Positions 35,435-44,158 of a stretch of 64,000 bases of DNA are shown in pieces. The position numbers were made by a program, and so were the translations under genes. The stretch covers positions 124,001 to 188,000 of the forward strand of contig DATMRS010000006.1 in NCBI GenBank assembly GCA_035566015.1. The letters are read 5' to 3'. The stretch comes from DATMRS01 sp035566015 (GTDB lineage Bacteria; Pseudomonadota; Alphaproteobacteria; Sphingomonadales; Sphingomonadaceae). Every line of letters starts with the position of its first letter. The first letter of the stretch is position 1. The notes beneath the pieces are model-generated. The model saw only the letters and a program-made list of their open reading frames with translations, searched no databases and had not been told where the DNA came from.

Positions 35435-35808
35435 TCCGCCCAATTCTCGACCTTGAGACCGGGGATATCAGCGAAATCGCCTTCATTGTTGGTAACGAGC
35501 GTCAACCCCAACGCCAGCGCATGCGCCGCGATCAGCCGATCGAAGCTGCCCCGCCGAAACGGTAGGCGCGCATAAGCCAGCCCCGCGGCAGCATCGAACG
35601 GCTGCACCGTGACGATGCGGAAGAAAGCCAAAGCTTCGTTGACTGCATCACGCCGATGCGCGCCGATCATCACCTCGGCAAAGACGATCGCCGACGTGAC
35701 CAGTTCGCCCGCGTCACAGGCTTCCACCCGCCGCCGCGCCGGTTCCGACACGCCGTCGAGCAGATAGACACAGATATTGGCATCGAGCAGGAAGCGGGGA
35801 TCAGCCAC
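35431..35808 (-). CDS. vapC: VapC-type PIN-domain toxin
   Basis: A 125-aa predicted metal-dependent ribonuclease. The PIN acidic residues are in place: D9 in FLLDANICVYLL, E45 in VFAEVMIG, D90 in RRGSFDRLIAAHA, with D111 in NNEGDF. VapC toxins typically cut initiator tRNA or the ribosomal sarcin-ricin loop. Its start overlaps the end of vapB by 8 bp and its stop overlaps the trmD start. Length is normal and no damage is seen, so it should be functional. The position inside a ribosomal operon is unusual. Confidence 0.92.
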   Translation of the reverse strand: MADPRFLLDANICVYLLDGVSEPARRRVEACDAGELVTSAIVFAEVMIGAHRRDAVNEALAFFRIVTVQPFDAAAGLAYARLPFRRGSFDRLIAAHALALGLTLVTNNEGDFADIPGLKVENWAE

Positions 35809-36070
35809 GTTTCAGCAGCTTTCCTTCCCAATCAAGCTCCCGCTCCTCAAATTCACGCTCTTCCCGGCTCAAGGGCTTGAGCCCCGGAATCGACCCGTAA
35901 ATACCCGTCAGATCAATCTTCCTGCTCTCGGCCACGGGCTCGACACGGAATGAACCCCGCTCCTCGCGGACGATCATTTCGGTGCCCTCCTTCACCCCCA
36001 ACGCCTTGGGCAGGCGCAGCGCGACCGAATTGCCCGACTTGAAGACCTTGGCGCGATATTCCTTGCCCAC
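35801..36070 (-). CDS. vapB: VapB-type antitoxin (AbrB/SpoVT fold)
   Basis: An 89-aa antitoxin with an N-terminal AbrB-like DNA-binding domain (YRAKVFKSGNSVALRLPKAL, then GTEMIVREERGSFRVEPV) and an acidic C-terminal tail (REEREFEERELDWEGKLL) that would block the toxin. The start is GTG at 36070 with AGGAG six bases upstream. It lies 31 bp after rimM, and the gap holds a repeated AT-rich site likely bound by VapB or the VapBC complex. Antitoxin before toxin with overlap is the classical order. Confidence 0.9.
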   Translation of the reverse strand: MGKEYRAKVFKSGNSVALRLPKALGVKEGTEMIVREERGSFRVEPVAESRKIDLTGIYGSIPGLKPLSREEREFEERELDWEGKLLKRG

Positions 36071-36081
36071 GACTCACTCCT

Positions 36082-36103
36082 GTATATACTTTATGTATAT
36101 ACT
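36082..36103 (-). promoter_or_regulatory. Repeated AT-rich operator candidate before vapB
   Basis: GTATATACT occurs twice in direct orientation, at 36082-36090 and 36095-36103, 13 bp apart. Each copy also contains the palindrome GTATATAC. In this GC-rich setting the run stands out. It spans the rimM stop codon and the vapB leader, just upstream of the AGGAG, the expected place for a VapBC autoregulatory site and perhaps a -10 element. Binding is inferred. Confidence 0.6.
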
Positions 36104-36575
36104 AGCCGGCGAACGCCGCTTCAATCACGAGCTGTCCCGGTTTGATCGTCACCGCCGGCACGATCGGAACCATGAAACGCTTGCCGTCGGGTTTCTCGAT
36201 CTCGACGATATCGCCCGCGCCGAAATTCTCGACCGCCGCGACGACGCCCAGTGCGCGGCCCTCGCTCGACACACAGGGCAGGCCGATCAGATCGGCATGA
36301 TAATATTCGCCCTCGGCCAGCGGCGGCAGGTCGGCGCGCGCGACGGTGAGCGGCGTTCCGCGCAGCGCCTCGGCCGCGTTCCGGTCCCCGATCTCGGCGA
36401 AGCGGGCGACATGGCCGTTTGGCCCAGGCCGGATCGCCTTCAGCGTCAACCGACGGCCCGCCGCATCGAGCGTGCGATAGATGGCGAGGTCGTCGGTGAA
36501 GAGCTTGAGGCGCACCTCGCCCGTCACGCCATGCGCGCCGATCACGGCGGCAAGGGTGACGGGCTTGTCCTGCAA
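36102..36575 (-). CDS. rimM: 16S rRNA processing protein RimM
   Basis: A 157-aa ribosome maturation factor that helps assemble the 30S head with S19. VTLAAVIGAHGVTGEVRLKL is the family N-terminus; EYYHADLIGLPCVSSEGRAL and the C-terminal PRC-barrel with KRFMVPIVPAVTIKPGQLVI follow. The start appears to be TTG at 36575, two bases after the rpsP stop; no ATG suits the conserved beginning. Its stop lies inside the AT-rich repeat before vapB. Confidence 0.95.
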   Translation of the reverse strand: MQDKPVTLAAVIGAHGVTGEVRLKLFTDDLAIYRTLDAAGRRLTLKAIRPGPNGHVARFAEIGDRNAAEALRGTPLTVARADLPPLAEGEYYHADLIGLPCVSSEGRALGVVAAVENFGAGDIVEIEKPDGKRFMVPIVPAVTIKPGQLVIEAAFAG

Positions 36576-36577
36576 GA

Positions 36578-37006
36578 TCAGGCCTCGGTCGATTCCTCGG
36601 CCGCCGCTTCACCGGCCGGGGCCTCTTCGGCGGACGCCTCGGCCGGCGGGTTCAGCGCCTCGGCCAGCGCCGCCGCCTTGGCGGCACGCTCCTCGGCGCG
36701 CTCCTTGGCCTTCTCGCCCGGCTCGGCCTTGTTCGGGTTGTTCCGTGCCGCGCGCTCCCGCACGCCGGCGGCATCGAGGAAGCGGGCAACGCGATCGCTC
36801 GGCTGCGCGCCGACCGACAGCCAGTGCTTCGCGCGCTCGGCATCGAGGACGACGCGCTTCTCGTCATCCTTGGCGAGCAGCGGGTTGTAGCTGCCGATCC
36901 GCTCGATGAAGCGGCCGTCGCGCGGGCTGCGCGAGTCGGCGACGACGATGCGATAATAAGGGCGCTTCTTGGCGCCGCCGCGCGACAGGCGGATGGAAAG
37001 AGACAT
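36578..37006 (-). CDS. rpsP: 30S ribosomal protein S16
   Basis: A 142-aa S16, with the conserved 80-residue core (MSLSIRLSRGGAKKRPYYRI, VVADSRSPRDGRFIERIGSY, DAERAKHWLSVGAQPSDRV) and an extra alanine/glutamate-rich C-terminal tail of about 60 residues (EKAKERAEERAAKAAALAEA and onward) often seen in alphaproteobacteria. First ribosomal gene after ffh in the operon. Confidence 0.98.
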   Translation of the reverse strand: MSLSIRLSRGGAKKRPYYRIVVADSRSPRDGRFIERIGSYNPLLAKDDEKRVVLDAERAKHWLSVGAQPSDRVARFLDAAGVRERAARNNPNKAEPGEKAKERAEERAAKAAALAEALNPPAEASAEEAPAGEAAAEESTEA

Positions 37007-37039
37007 GGACTTCCTTTCTGCTGAACCGAATGAAATGAT

Positions 37040-38527
37040 TTACTTCTTGATGAACTTGTCGAAACCGGGCGGCAGGCCGAAGGGCGCGCCGCCCGCGCCA
37101 CCGCCGCCGGGAAGCCCCGGCAATCCGCCGGGAGGAAGCTGGGGCATGCCGCCCGCACCGCCGCCGCCCAGCATCCCGCCAAGGCCGCCGCCCTTGCCGA
37201 GCATCGCCGCCAACCCCTTCAATCCGCCCATTTTGCGGATCTTCTTCATGGTGTTGGCCATTTCCTGATGCATTTTCAGGAGCTTGTTGACGTCCTGCAC
37301 CGTGGTGCCCGACCCTTTGGCGACGCGGATCTTGCGCTTGGCGTTGAGCAGTTCGGGCTTGCCGCGTTCTTTCGGCGTCATGGAGCCGATGATCGCGTCC
37401 ATACGGGTGAGGATGCGATCATCCACCTGCCCGTTCGCCATCGCGTTCTTGACCTGCTTGATCCCCGGCAGCATGCCCGCGAGCGCGCCCAGCCCGCCCA
37501 TCCGCCGCATCTGCGAAAGCTGCGCGCGCAGGTCATTGAGGTCGAACTGCCCCTTGGCCATCTTTTTGGCCAGCGCCTCGGCTTCCTCGACCTGGATCGT
37601 CTCGGTCGCGCGCTCGACGAGGCTGACGACATCGCCCATGCCGAGAATGCGGCCCGCGACGCGGCTGGGGTGGAACGGCTCGATCCCGTCCAGCTTCTCG
37701 CCCGTGCCGACGAACTTGATCGGCTTACCCGTCACCGCGCGCATCGACAGCGCCGCGCCGCCGCGCGCATCGCCGTCCATACGGGTGAGGATCACGCCGG
37801 TGAGCGGCACCTGCGCCGAGAAACTGGTGGCGACGTTGACCGCGTCCTGCCCGGTCAGCGCATCGACGACGAGCAATATTTCCTGCGGCTGGGCGATGTC
37901 CGCCACCGCCTTCATCTCGTCCATCAGCGCCTGATCGACGTGCAGCCGGCCGGCGGTGTCGAGCATGACCACGTCATAGCCCTGCAGCTTCGCGGACTGG
38001 AGCGCGCGCCGCGCGATGTCGACCGGCTGCTGGCCCGCGACGATCGGCAGCGTCGCCACCGACGCCTGCGTGCCGAGCGTCGCAAGCTGCTCCTGCGCCG
38101 CCGGACGATTGACGTCCAGCGACGCCATCATCACCTTCTTGCGGCCCTTCTCGGTCAGCCTTTTGGCGATCTTGGCGGTCGTCGTCGTCTTGCCCGACCC
38201 TTGCAGACCGACCAGCATCACCACCGCGGGGGGCGTGACGTCCAGTTCGAGATCGGCCGCCTCCGCGCCCAGCATCTCGACCAGCGCGTCATGGACGATC
38301 TTGACGACCTGCTGCCCCGGGGTGACCGAGCGGAGGACATTCTGCCCCACCGCCTTCTCGGTCGCCCCCTCGACGAAATCGCGCACCACGGGCAGCGCGA
38401 CGTCGGCTTCCAGCAACGCGATCCGCACCTCGCGCATCGCCGCACGAACATCGGCTTCGGACAGCGCACCGCGACCGCGCAAACGGTCGAAAACGCCGCC
38501 GAGACGTTCGCTGAGACTATCGAACAT
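37040..38527 (-). CDS. ffh: Signal recognition particle protein Ffh
   Basis: A 495-aa SRP GTPase that binds signal sequences and 4.5S RNA and targets nascent membrane proteins to FtsY. The N domain begins MFDSLSERLGGVFDRLRG. The G domain has GLQGSGKTTTTAKIA, DTAGRLHVD and TRMDGDARGGAAL. The methionine-rich M domain is followed by an unusually glycine-rich tail (LGGMLGGGGAGGMPQLPPGG). ATG 38527 with AAGGA upstream was chosen over a longer unconserved frame. It heads the minus-strand ffh-rpsP-rimM-vapBC-trmD-rplS series (33 bp gap to rpsP). Confidence 0.96.
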   Translation of the reverse strand: MFDSLSERLGGVFDRLRGRGALSEADVRAAMREVRIALLEADVALPVVRDFVEGATEKAVGQNVLRSVTPGQQVVKIVHDALVEMLGAEAADLELDVTPPAVVMLVGLQGSGKTTTTAKIAKRLTEKGRKKVMMASLDVNRPAAQEQLATLGTQASVATLPIVAGQQPVDIARRALQSAKLQGYDVVMLDTAGRLHVDQALMDEMKAVADIAQPQEILLVVDALTGQDAVNVATSFSAQVPLTGVILTRMDGDARGGAALSMRAVTGKPIKFVGTGEKLDGIEPFHPSRVAGRILGMGDVVSLVERATETIQVEEAEALAKKMAKGQFDLNDLRAQLSQMRRMGGLGALAGMLPGIKQVKNAMANGQVDDRILTRMDAIIGSMTPKERGKPELLNAKRKIRVAKGSGTTVQDVNKLLKMHQEMANTMKKIRKMGGLKGLAAMLGKGGGLGGMLGGGGAGGMPQLPPGGLPGLPGGGGAGGAPFGLPPGFDKFIKK

Positions 38528-38783
38528 GCGCCATCCTTCATCCTCATCCGCGCCAAACACAATTACGCCGGCGGGCGAAACCTCGCCGGCCAGCGTACGC
38601 CCGTGGGCGCTTGCAAAATCCCGTTCGTCGCGGAACGATGGCGCCTCGATAGCCCAAGCGGGGCATGAACACAAGGTTGCGCCGGGAGGCTCGCCTCTAC
38701 CCGCCAGACTCGTTACGCCGGTTTACCCGATTTATACGGTTGCGGCCCATTGGCCGGTGCGATCAGGCGACAAGGGGATTCGG

Positions 38784-40395
38784 ATGCAACTCGGGCGTTT
38801 CCGGCGACGGAAGACGGATGCGGTCGGCATCGTCCGACACGACCGCATGGCCGGAGGCATCACGATCGCCGCGATGCTGCTCCTCATCCTGACCAGCGGG
38901 ACAGCCCTCGCCGCGGCGCTCCGGGGAACGGGCGAAGGTATCGATCGGCTGCTGATCGCCATTATACTGCTCAACATTGCCCTGATGCTGCTCGGCTGGC
39001 ACCGCTATCGCCATCTGTCGGCCGAGGTCGCCGAGCGCAGAGTGGCCGAGGAAAGGGCGATTGCGCTCGCCTCGGTGGATGCGTTGACTGGCTTTCTCAA
39101 TCGCCGTTCGCTGGCCACGCATGGCGCCGCCTTGCTGGCTCGCGCCGATCGGCAGCATGCGGTCGCGCTGCTGATGATCGATCTCGATCATTTCAAGACG
39201 GTCAACGATCTCCACGGCCATGTCGCCGGCGATACCTTGTTGAAGGCCGTGGCCGAGAAGGATCCGTACCATCCTGCCCGCCGATGCGCTGCTGGCGCGG
39301 GTAGGCGGGGACGAATTCGCCTGCGCCTTCCTGTTCGATCCCGCCGCCCCCGCGCCGGTGACTGCGCTCGCCGACGATCTCGTCGCGCGGCTGTCGCTGC
39401 CCTTCGAGGTGGAGGGCGCGCGCGCCTATATTTCCGCTTCGATCGGCATCGCGTCTCATGACTACGGCGGCAATGGCAGTATCGAAGCGATGATACGGCG
39501 TGCTGACATCGCAATGTATGCGGCAAAAAAGGCGGGGAAGAACCGCCTTGCCTGGTTCGACGCAAGCATGGAGCGCGAGCTTCAGGAGCGCAACGCGATC
39601 GAGGACGGCCTGCGCGTCGGCATCCCGCGCGGCGAAATCGTACCTTATTATGAGCAGCAGATCGATCTGGCGACCGGATCGATCCACGGTTTCGAGGCGC
39701 TTGCCCGCTGGCAGCATCCGACGCGAGGCGTGATTGGACCCGACATCTTCATCCCGATCGCCGAGGAATCGGGCCTGATCGGCGACCTCTCCCTTGCCGT
39801 GATGCGCCAGGCATTCGAGGAAGCGCGAAGCTGGGCCGCCTCGCTCAGCCTGTCGGTGAACATCGCCCCCGCCCAGTTGAAGGACCCGTGGCTCGCGCAG
39901 AAGATCGTGAAGTTGCTGGTTGAAACGGGCTTCCCCGCCGAGCGGCTGGAGATCGAAATCACCGAGCGGGCGCTATGCGAGAATTTCGGACTCGCCCAAT
40001 CGATCATTCTCAGCCTCAAGAATCAGGGGGTACGTCTTGCCCTCGACGATTTCGGCACCGGCTATTCGAGCCTCGCCAACCTACGTGCGCTGCCGTTCGA
40101 CAGGATCAAGATCGATCGCAGCTTCATCCTGGCGATAGGCGACGGCGCGGAGCAGGCCGGGATCGTCGACGCACTCGCCACGCTGGGCGGCAATCTCGGC
40201 CTGCCGGTAACGGCTGAGGGCATCGAGACGGCGGCCATCGAAGAGCGGCTGCGCGGCCTCAAGATTCGCGCGGGCCAGGGTTGGCACTTCGGCAAGCCGA
40301 TGACGGTGAGCGAGGTCCGCAGCCTCCTCGCCGAACGCGCGCTGCTGCACACCGGCCGCGGATTGGAGAGCGGGCCCGCACGGCAGGTGCTGTAA
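38784..40395 (+). pseudogene. GGDEF-EAL protein with a one-base frameshift
   Basis: ATG 38784 (AAGGGGA upstream) starts a protein with two TM helices (GGITIAAMLLLILTSGTALA and LLIAIILLNIALMLLGW) and the beginning of a GGDEF domain (DALTGFLNRRSL, MIDLDHFKTVND). The frame is lost at 39255-39260: GAGAAGG has one A too many. Reading on in the next frame restores ERIRTILPADALLARVGGDEF and a full EAL domain (HGFEALARW, LDDFGTGYSSL, VTAEGIET). Corrected length is about 536 aa. Intact, it would make or degrade cyclic di-GMP. As read, only a fragment without the GGDEF motif is made, unless this is a sequence error. Confidence 0.85.
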
Positions 40396-40604
40396 TCGGC
40401 GAGCGAGTCGCTCCTTTCAAAGCCGAAAGACAGAACCGAAAACGCACGCGGCCCCATGCAATTTCCTTGGGTTCCACACCACTTTCCCGGTCAAACCCGC
40501 CGACGAAACGGTTCACCGCAAAGCCTTACCGTTGTTAACCTTCTGCTCTTTCCACGCGGCGATCAGGCGGCTCTAAGCAAGTCGCGTCTCGGGGGAGCCA
40601 ACGC

Positions 40605-41129
40605 ATGGTGAGCGGTCTTCGAGCCCTTCGGGGTTCCATCCTTTTCATATGCTGTTTTCTGGGGCTCCTCGCGACGACTCCCGCCCAGGCCCAATATTGG
40701 CAGTGCGTAACCTTCGCCCGCGCCGCGTCGGGGATCGAACTGTACGGTAACGCTTATACATGGTGGGGCCAGGCGGACGGCGTCTATGAGCGCGGCCATA
40801 CGCCCCGCCCCGGCTCGGTCATGGTGATGAAGCCCGGCCACGGCATGCGCGTCGGCCATGTCGCGATGGTGAGCGAAATCGTCGACGCGCGTACCGTCAA
40901 GCTGACGCACGCCAACTGGTCCGTCCGCGGCGGCGTCGAGCATGACGTCCTGGCCGTCGACGTGTCGGACGAAGGGGATTGGAGCAAGGTGCGCGTGTGG
41001 TGGGCGCCGATCCACGATCTCGGGTCGACCACCTACGACGCTTATGGCTTCATCTATCCGAACGCACCGTCTTCGGCCGAAGCCCCGGCGGTCACGGCCA
41101 AGGCCGATTCGGCGAACGCCCCCGCCTGA
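40605..41129 (+). CDS. Secreted CHAP-domain amidase-like protein
   Basis: A 174-aa exported protein. The signal peptide (MVSGLRALRGSILFICCFLG, cleavage after AQA near 29) leads into a CHAP domain: the catalytic Cys is probably C34 in YWQCVTFARAASG and His is H85 in RVGHVAMVSEIV, followed by LTHANWSV. CHAP proteins cut peptidoglycan amide bonds; sphingomonads carry several copies. GGGGGAG lies eight bases before the ATG. The 209 bp upstream (40396-40604) holds no gene and presumably the promoter. Confidence 0.87.
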   Translation: MVSGLRALRGSILFICCFLGLLATTPAQAQYWQCVTFARAASGIELYGNAYTWWGQADGVYERGHTPRPGSVMVMKPGHGMRVGHVAMVSEIVDARTVKLTHANWSVRGGVEHDVLAVDVSDEGDWSKVRVWWAPIHDLGSTTYDAYGFIYPNAPSSAEAPAVTAKADSANAPA

Positions 41130-41143
41130 CCTCTCACCGGCCG

Positions 41144-41413
41144 TCAGGCTTCCTGGGACGCTTCCGGTTCGGCCGGCGGATTTTCGAAATAGGGCTCCAC
41201 CGTTCCGTTGAGCTTCATCGTCAGCGGGTTGCCCTTGCGGTCGAGCGTCTTGCCCATCGCGATCCGCACCCAATTTTCCGAAACGCAATATTCCTCGACG
41301 TTGCGCTTCTCCGCTCCATTAAGGCGGATGCCGATGCCGCGCGAGAGCAGCTCGGGCTGATAATAGGGACTTTGCGGATTGACCGACAGGCGATCGGGAG
41401 GCGTATCACTCAT
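41144..41413 (-). CDS. DUF3297 family protein
   Basis: An 89-aa small protein of the DUF3297 family, whose function is unknown. DRLSVNPQSPYYQPELLSRG, GIRLNGAEKRNVEEYCVSEN and DRKGNPLTMKLNG are the conserved blocks. ATG 41413 begins the family start MSDTPPDRL. It converges with the CHAP gene; GCCTGAC (41125-41131) and GTCAGGC (41144-41150) form a small stem at the junction. Confidence 0.87.
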   Translation of the reverse strand: MSDTPPDRLSVNPQSPYYQPELLSRGIGIRLNGAEKRNVEEYCVSENWVRIAMGKTLDRKGNPLTMKLNGTVEPYFENPPAEPEASQEA

Positions 41414-41475
41414 AAGCGCAGCGCTTGCACCAAAGCGGTGGCGAATGCCAGGCTTTTGACCATAAGGAGCCGTCC

Positions 41476-41877
41476 ATGGCCTATTGGCTGATGAAATCCG
41501 AACCCGACGCCTTCTCCTGGGACGATCTCGTCCGCGACGGCAAGACCGAATGGGACGGCGTCCGCAGCGCCGAGGCGGCACGCAACCTGCGCGCGATGCA
41601 GCGGGGGGACGAAGCGCTTTTCTATCACAGCAATATCGGGCTGGCGGCGGTCGGCATCATGCGCGTGGCCCGTGCCTGGAAACCGGAAGGTCCCGACGGC
41701 AAATGGGCCTCGGTCGAGGTGAAGCCGTTAAGGCCCCTCCCCCATCCGGTGACGCTCAAGGCGATGAAGGCCGAACCGAAGCTCGCGGACATGAAGGTGA
41801 TCCGCCAATCCCGCCTCTCCGTCTCCCCCGTCAGCGAGGCGGAGTGGGCGGTGATCCTGAAAATGGCGGGCGCCTGA
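41476..41877 (+). CDS. EVE domain protein
   Basis: A 133-aa PUA-like EVE domain, expected to bind modified bases in nucleic acids. MAYWLMKSEPDAFSWDDLVR, WDGVRSAEAARNLRAMQRGD and ALFYHSNIGLAAVGIMRVAR are the conserved blocks, and PVSEAEWAVILKMAGA closes it. ATG 41476 has AAGGAG seven bases upstream. It diverges from the DUF3297 gene, 62 bp apart, a pairing seen in related genomes as I recall. Confidence 0.92.
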   Translation: MAYWLMKSEPDAFSWDDLVRDGKTEWDGVRSAEAARNLRAMQRGDEALFYHSNIGLAAVGIMRVARAWKPEGPDGKWASVEVKPLRPLPHPVTLKAMKAEPKLADMKVIRQSRLSVSPVSEAEWAVILKMAGA

Positions 41878-41924
41878 AACCGACATTCGCCGACGATCCG
41901 TCGCCTCATACCAACTCAATTGTC

Positions 41925-42011
41925 ATTCCCGCGCAGGCGGGAATCCATAAGCACTGCCGGTGCTTAAAGAGAGCAACGCGTCGCTATATGGATTCCCGCC
42001 TGCGCGGAAAT
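41925..42011. repeat. Palindromic intergenic repeat (paired arms)
   Basis: Left arm 41925-41948 and right arm 41988-42011 (ATGGATTCCCGCCTGCGCGG and onward) are inverted 24-bp copies with one mismatch, around 39 bp. Each arm is itself a near-palindrome (ATTCCCGC...GCGGGAAT). It lies between convergent EVE and typA genes. This type of small repeat unit is widespread between genes in sphingomonads and may act as a terminator. Confidence 0.75.
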
Positions 42012-42046
42012 GGGAGGCAACCGCGCCCGCGCGCTCCCCCAACTCC

Positions 42047-43861
42047 TTACGCCGCCTTGGCGCGGTTGGCGCGCTTGCGCTCGTGCGGATCGAGATAGCG
42101 TTTGCGCAGGCGGATCGACTTGGGCGTCACCTCCACCAGCTCGTCATCATCGATATAGGCGATCGCCTGTTCCAGCGTCAGCTTGCGCGGCGGCGTCAGG
42201 CGGATAGCATCGTCCTTGCCCGATGCGCGAAAGTTGGTGAGCTGCTTCGACTTCATCGGATTGACTTCGAGATCGTCGGGCTTGGCATTCTCGCCGATGA
42301 TCATGCCCTCATAGATCGGATCGCCCGGGCTCACCATCAGCACGCCGCGCTCTTCCAGCGCATTGAGCGCATAGGGCACCGCCTCGCCAGTGCCATTCGA
42401 GATCAGCACGCCGTTCGGCCGCCCTTCGATCGCGCCCTTATACGGCCCATATTTCTCGAACAGCCGGTTCATGATGCCCGTGCCGCGCGTGTCGGACAGG
42501 AACTCGCCATGATAGCCGATCAGGCCGCGTGACGGCGCGGAGAAGGTGATCCGCGTCTTGCCGCCGCCCGAGGGCCGCATATCGGTCATCTCCGCCTTGC
42601 GGATCGACATCTTCTCGACGACCGTGCCCGAATGCTCGTCGTCGACATCGATGACGACGGTCTCATACGGCTCGGTGCGGCCTTCGGGGCCGTCGCGGAA
42701 CAGAACACGCGGACGGCTGATACCCAGCTCGAAGCCTTCGCGGCGCATCGTTTCGATCAGCACGCCGAGTTGCAACTCGCCACGCCCGGCGACTTCGAAA
42801 CTGTCCTTGTCGCTCGATTCGGTAACGCGGATCGCGACATTGCTCTCCGCTTCGCGGAACAGGCGATCGCGGATCATGCGGCTCGTCACCTTGCTGCCTT
42901 CGCGCCCGGCCATCGGTGAATCGTTCACCGCGAAGCGCATCGACAGCGTTGGCGGATCGATCGGCTGCGCGTGCAGCGGCTCAGTCACGCTCGGGTCGGC
43001 GATCGTGTTGGCGACGGTCGCGACGGTCAGGCCCGCGATCGAGATGATGTCACCCGCGCGCGCTTCCTCGACGGGCACGCGCTCCAGCCCGCGAAACGCC
43101 ATCAGCTTGGACGCGCGCCCCGCCTCGATAACCTTTCCGTCGGGCGACAGCGCATGGATCGGCATGTTAAGCTTCACCGTCCCGCTCGCCACCAGCCCGG
43201 TAAGGATACGGCCGACGAAATTGTCGCGATCGAGCAGCGTCACGAGAAACTTGAACGGGCCGTCCGGATCGGCGGCCGGCGCGGGCACATGCTCGACGAT
43301 CTTCTCGAACAGCGGCGTCAGCGTTCCTTCGCGAACGTCCGGATTATCGCCGGCATAGCCGTTGCGGCCGCTGGCGAAGAGCACCGGAAAGTCGAGCTGC
43401 TCGTCGGTAGCGTCGAGATTGACGAACAGATCGAACACCTCGTCCAGCACTTCCTGCGCGCGCGCATCGGCCCGGTCGATCTTGTTGACGACGACGATCG
43501 GCTTGAGGCCGAGCGCCAGCGCCTTGCCGGTGACGAACTTGGTCTGCGGCATCGCCCCTTCGGCCGAGTCGACCAGCAGGATGACGCCGTCGACCATCGA
43601 GAGGATGCGCTCCACCTCGCCACCGAAATCGGCGTGGCCGGGCGTATCGACGATGTTGATCCGCGTGCCCTGCCACTCGATCGAGGTGCATTTGGCAAGG
43701 ATGGTGATGCCACGTTCTCTTTCGAGATCGTTCGAGTCCATCGCCCGTTCGTCGATCCGCTGATTGTCTCGAAACGTGCCCGATTGACGGAACAGTTGAT
43801 CGACGAGCGTGGTCTTGCCGTGATCGACATGCGCGATGATCGCCACGTTGCGTAGGCTCAT
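42047..43861 (-). CDS. typA: Translational GTPase TypA/BipA
   Basis: A 604-aa ribosome-binding GTPase used for 50S assembly and stress or cold growth. G1 AHVDHGKTTLVDQL, switch region RERGITILAK, G3 DTPGHADFGGEV and G4 VVNKIDR lie in the first 140 residues. Domains II, III and V follow, then the TypA-specific C-terminus (YALNALEERGVLMVSPGDPI, DELVEVTPKSIRLRKRYLD). Length is normal. Confidence 0.97.
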   Translation of the reverse strand: MSLRNVAIIAHVDHGKTTLVDQLFRQSGTFRDNQRIDERAMDSNDLERERGITILAKCTSIEWQGTRINIVDTPGHADFGGEVERILSMVDGVILLVDSAEGAMPQTKFVTGKALALGLKPIVVVNKIDRADARAQEVLDEVFDLFVNLDATDEQLDFPVLFASGRNGYAGDNPDVREGTLTPLFEKIVEHVPAPAADPDGPFKFLVTLLDRDNFVGRILTGLVASGTVKLNMPIHALSPDGKVIEAGRASKLMAFRGLERVPVEEARAGDIISIAGLTVATVANTIADPSVTEPLHAQPIDPPTLSMRFAVNDSPMAGREGSKVTSRMIRDRLFREAESNVAIRVTESSDKDSFEVAGRGELQLGVLIETMRREGFELGISRPRVLFRDGPEGRTEPYETVVIDVDDEHSGTVVEKMSIRKAEMTDMRPSGGGKTRITFSAPSRGLIGYHGEFLSDTRGTGIMNRLFEKYGPYKGAIEGRPNGVLISNGTGEAVPYALNALEERGVLMVSPGDPIYEGMIIGENAKPDDLEVNPMKSKQLTNFRASGKDDAIRLTPPRKLTLEQAIAYIDDDELVEVTPKSIRLRKRYLDPHERKRANRAKAA

Positions 43862-43951
43862 GGGTCGTGTTTTCCTGGTGCGGGAGGATGCGCGGCGCCC
43901 ATAGCGGAAATGCGGCGTCGCAACAAGAGCCGCAAATCACGGACATCGCGA

Positions 43952-44158
43952 TCAGGCGCGGATGAGGAAGCCGCCCTCCACAGGCTCGACCTGCCAGCCC
44001 CGTTCCGCCGCGAGCGCGGCTATCTCGCGCGGCGCGGCGGGATCATCGGCAAGGAGGCGCAGCGTCGCGCCCGCCGCCGTCCGCATTTCACGGGCGAGGC
44101 GCAGCGCCGGCCAGGGGCATTTCAGCCCGCGCGCATCGATCACGCGTTCGCTGCTCAT
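43952..44158 (-). CDS. TusA family sulfurtransferase-like protein
   Basis: A 68-aa TusA-fold protein with the persulfide-carrying cysteine in ARGLKCPWPALRLAREM (C14). It may relay sulfur, for example to tRNA thiolation or molybdenum cofactor enzymes. Its ATG overlaps the der stop (ATGA), so the two are coupled. Members outside enterobacteria are not always true TusA. Confidence 0.85.
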   Translation of the reverse strand: MSSERVIDARGLKCPWPALRLAREMRTAAGATLRLLADDPAAPREIAALAAERGWQVEPVEGGFLIRA

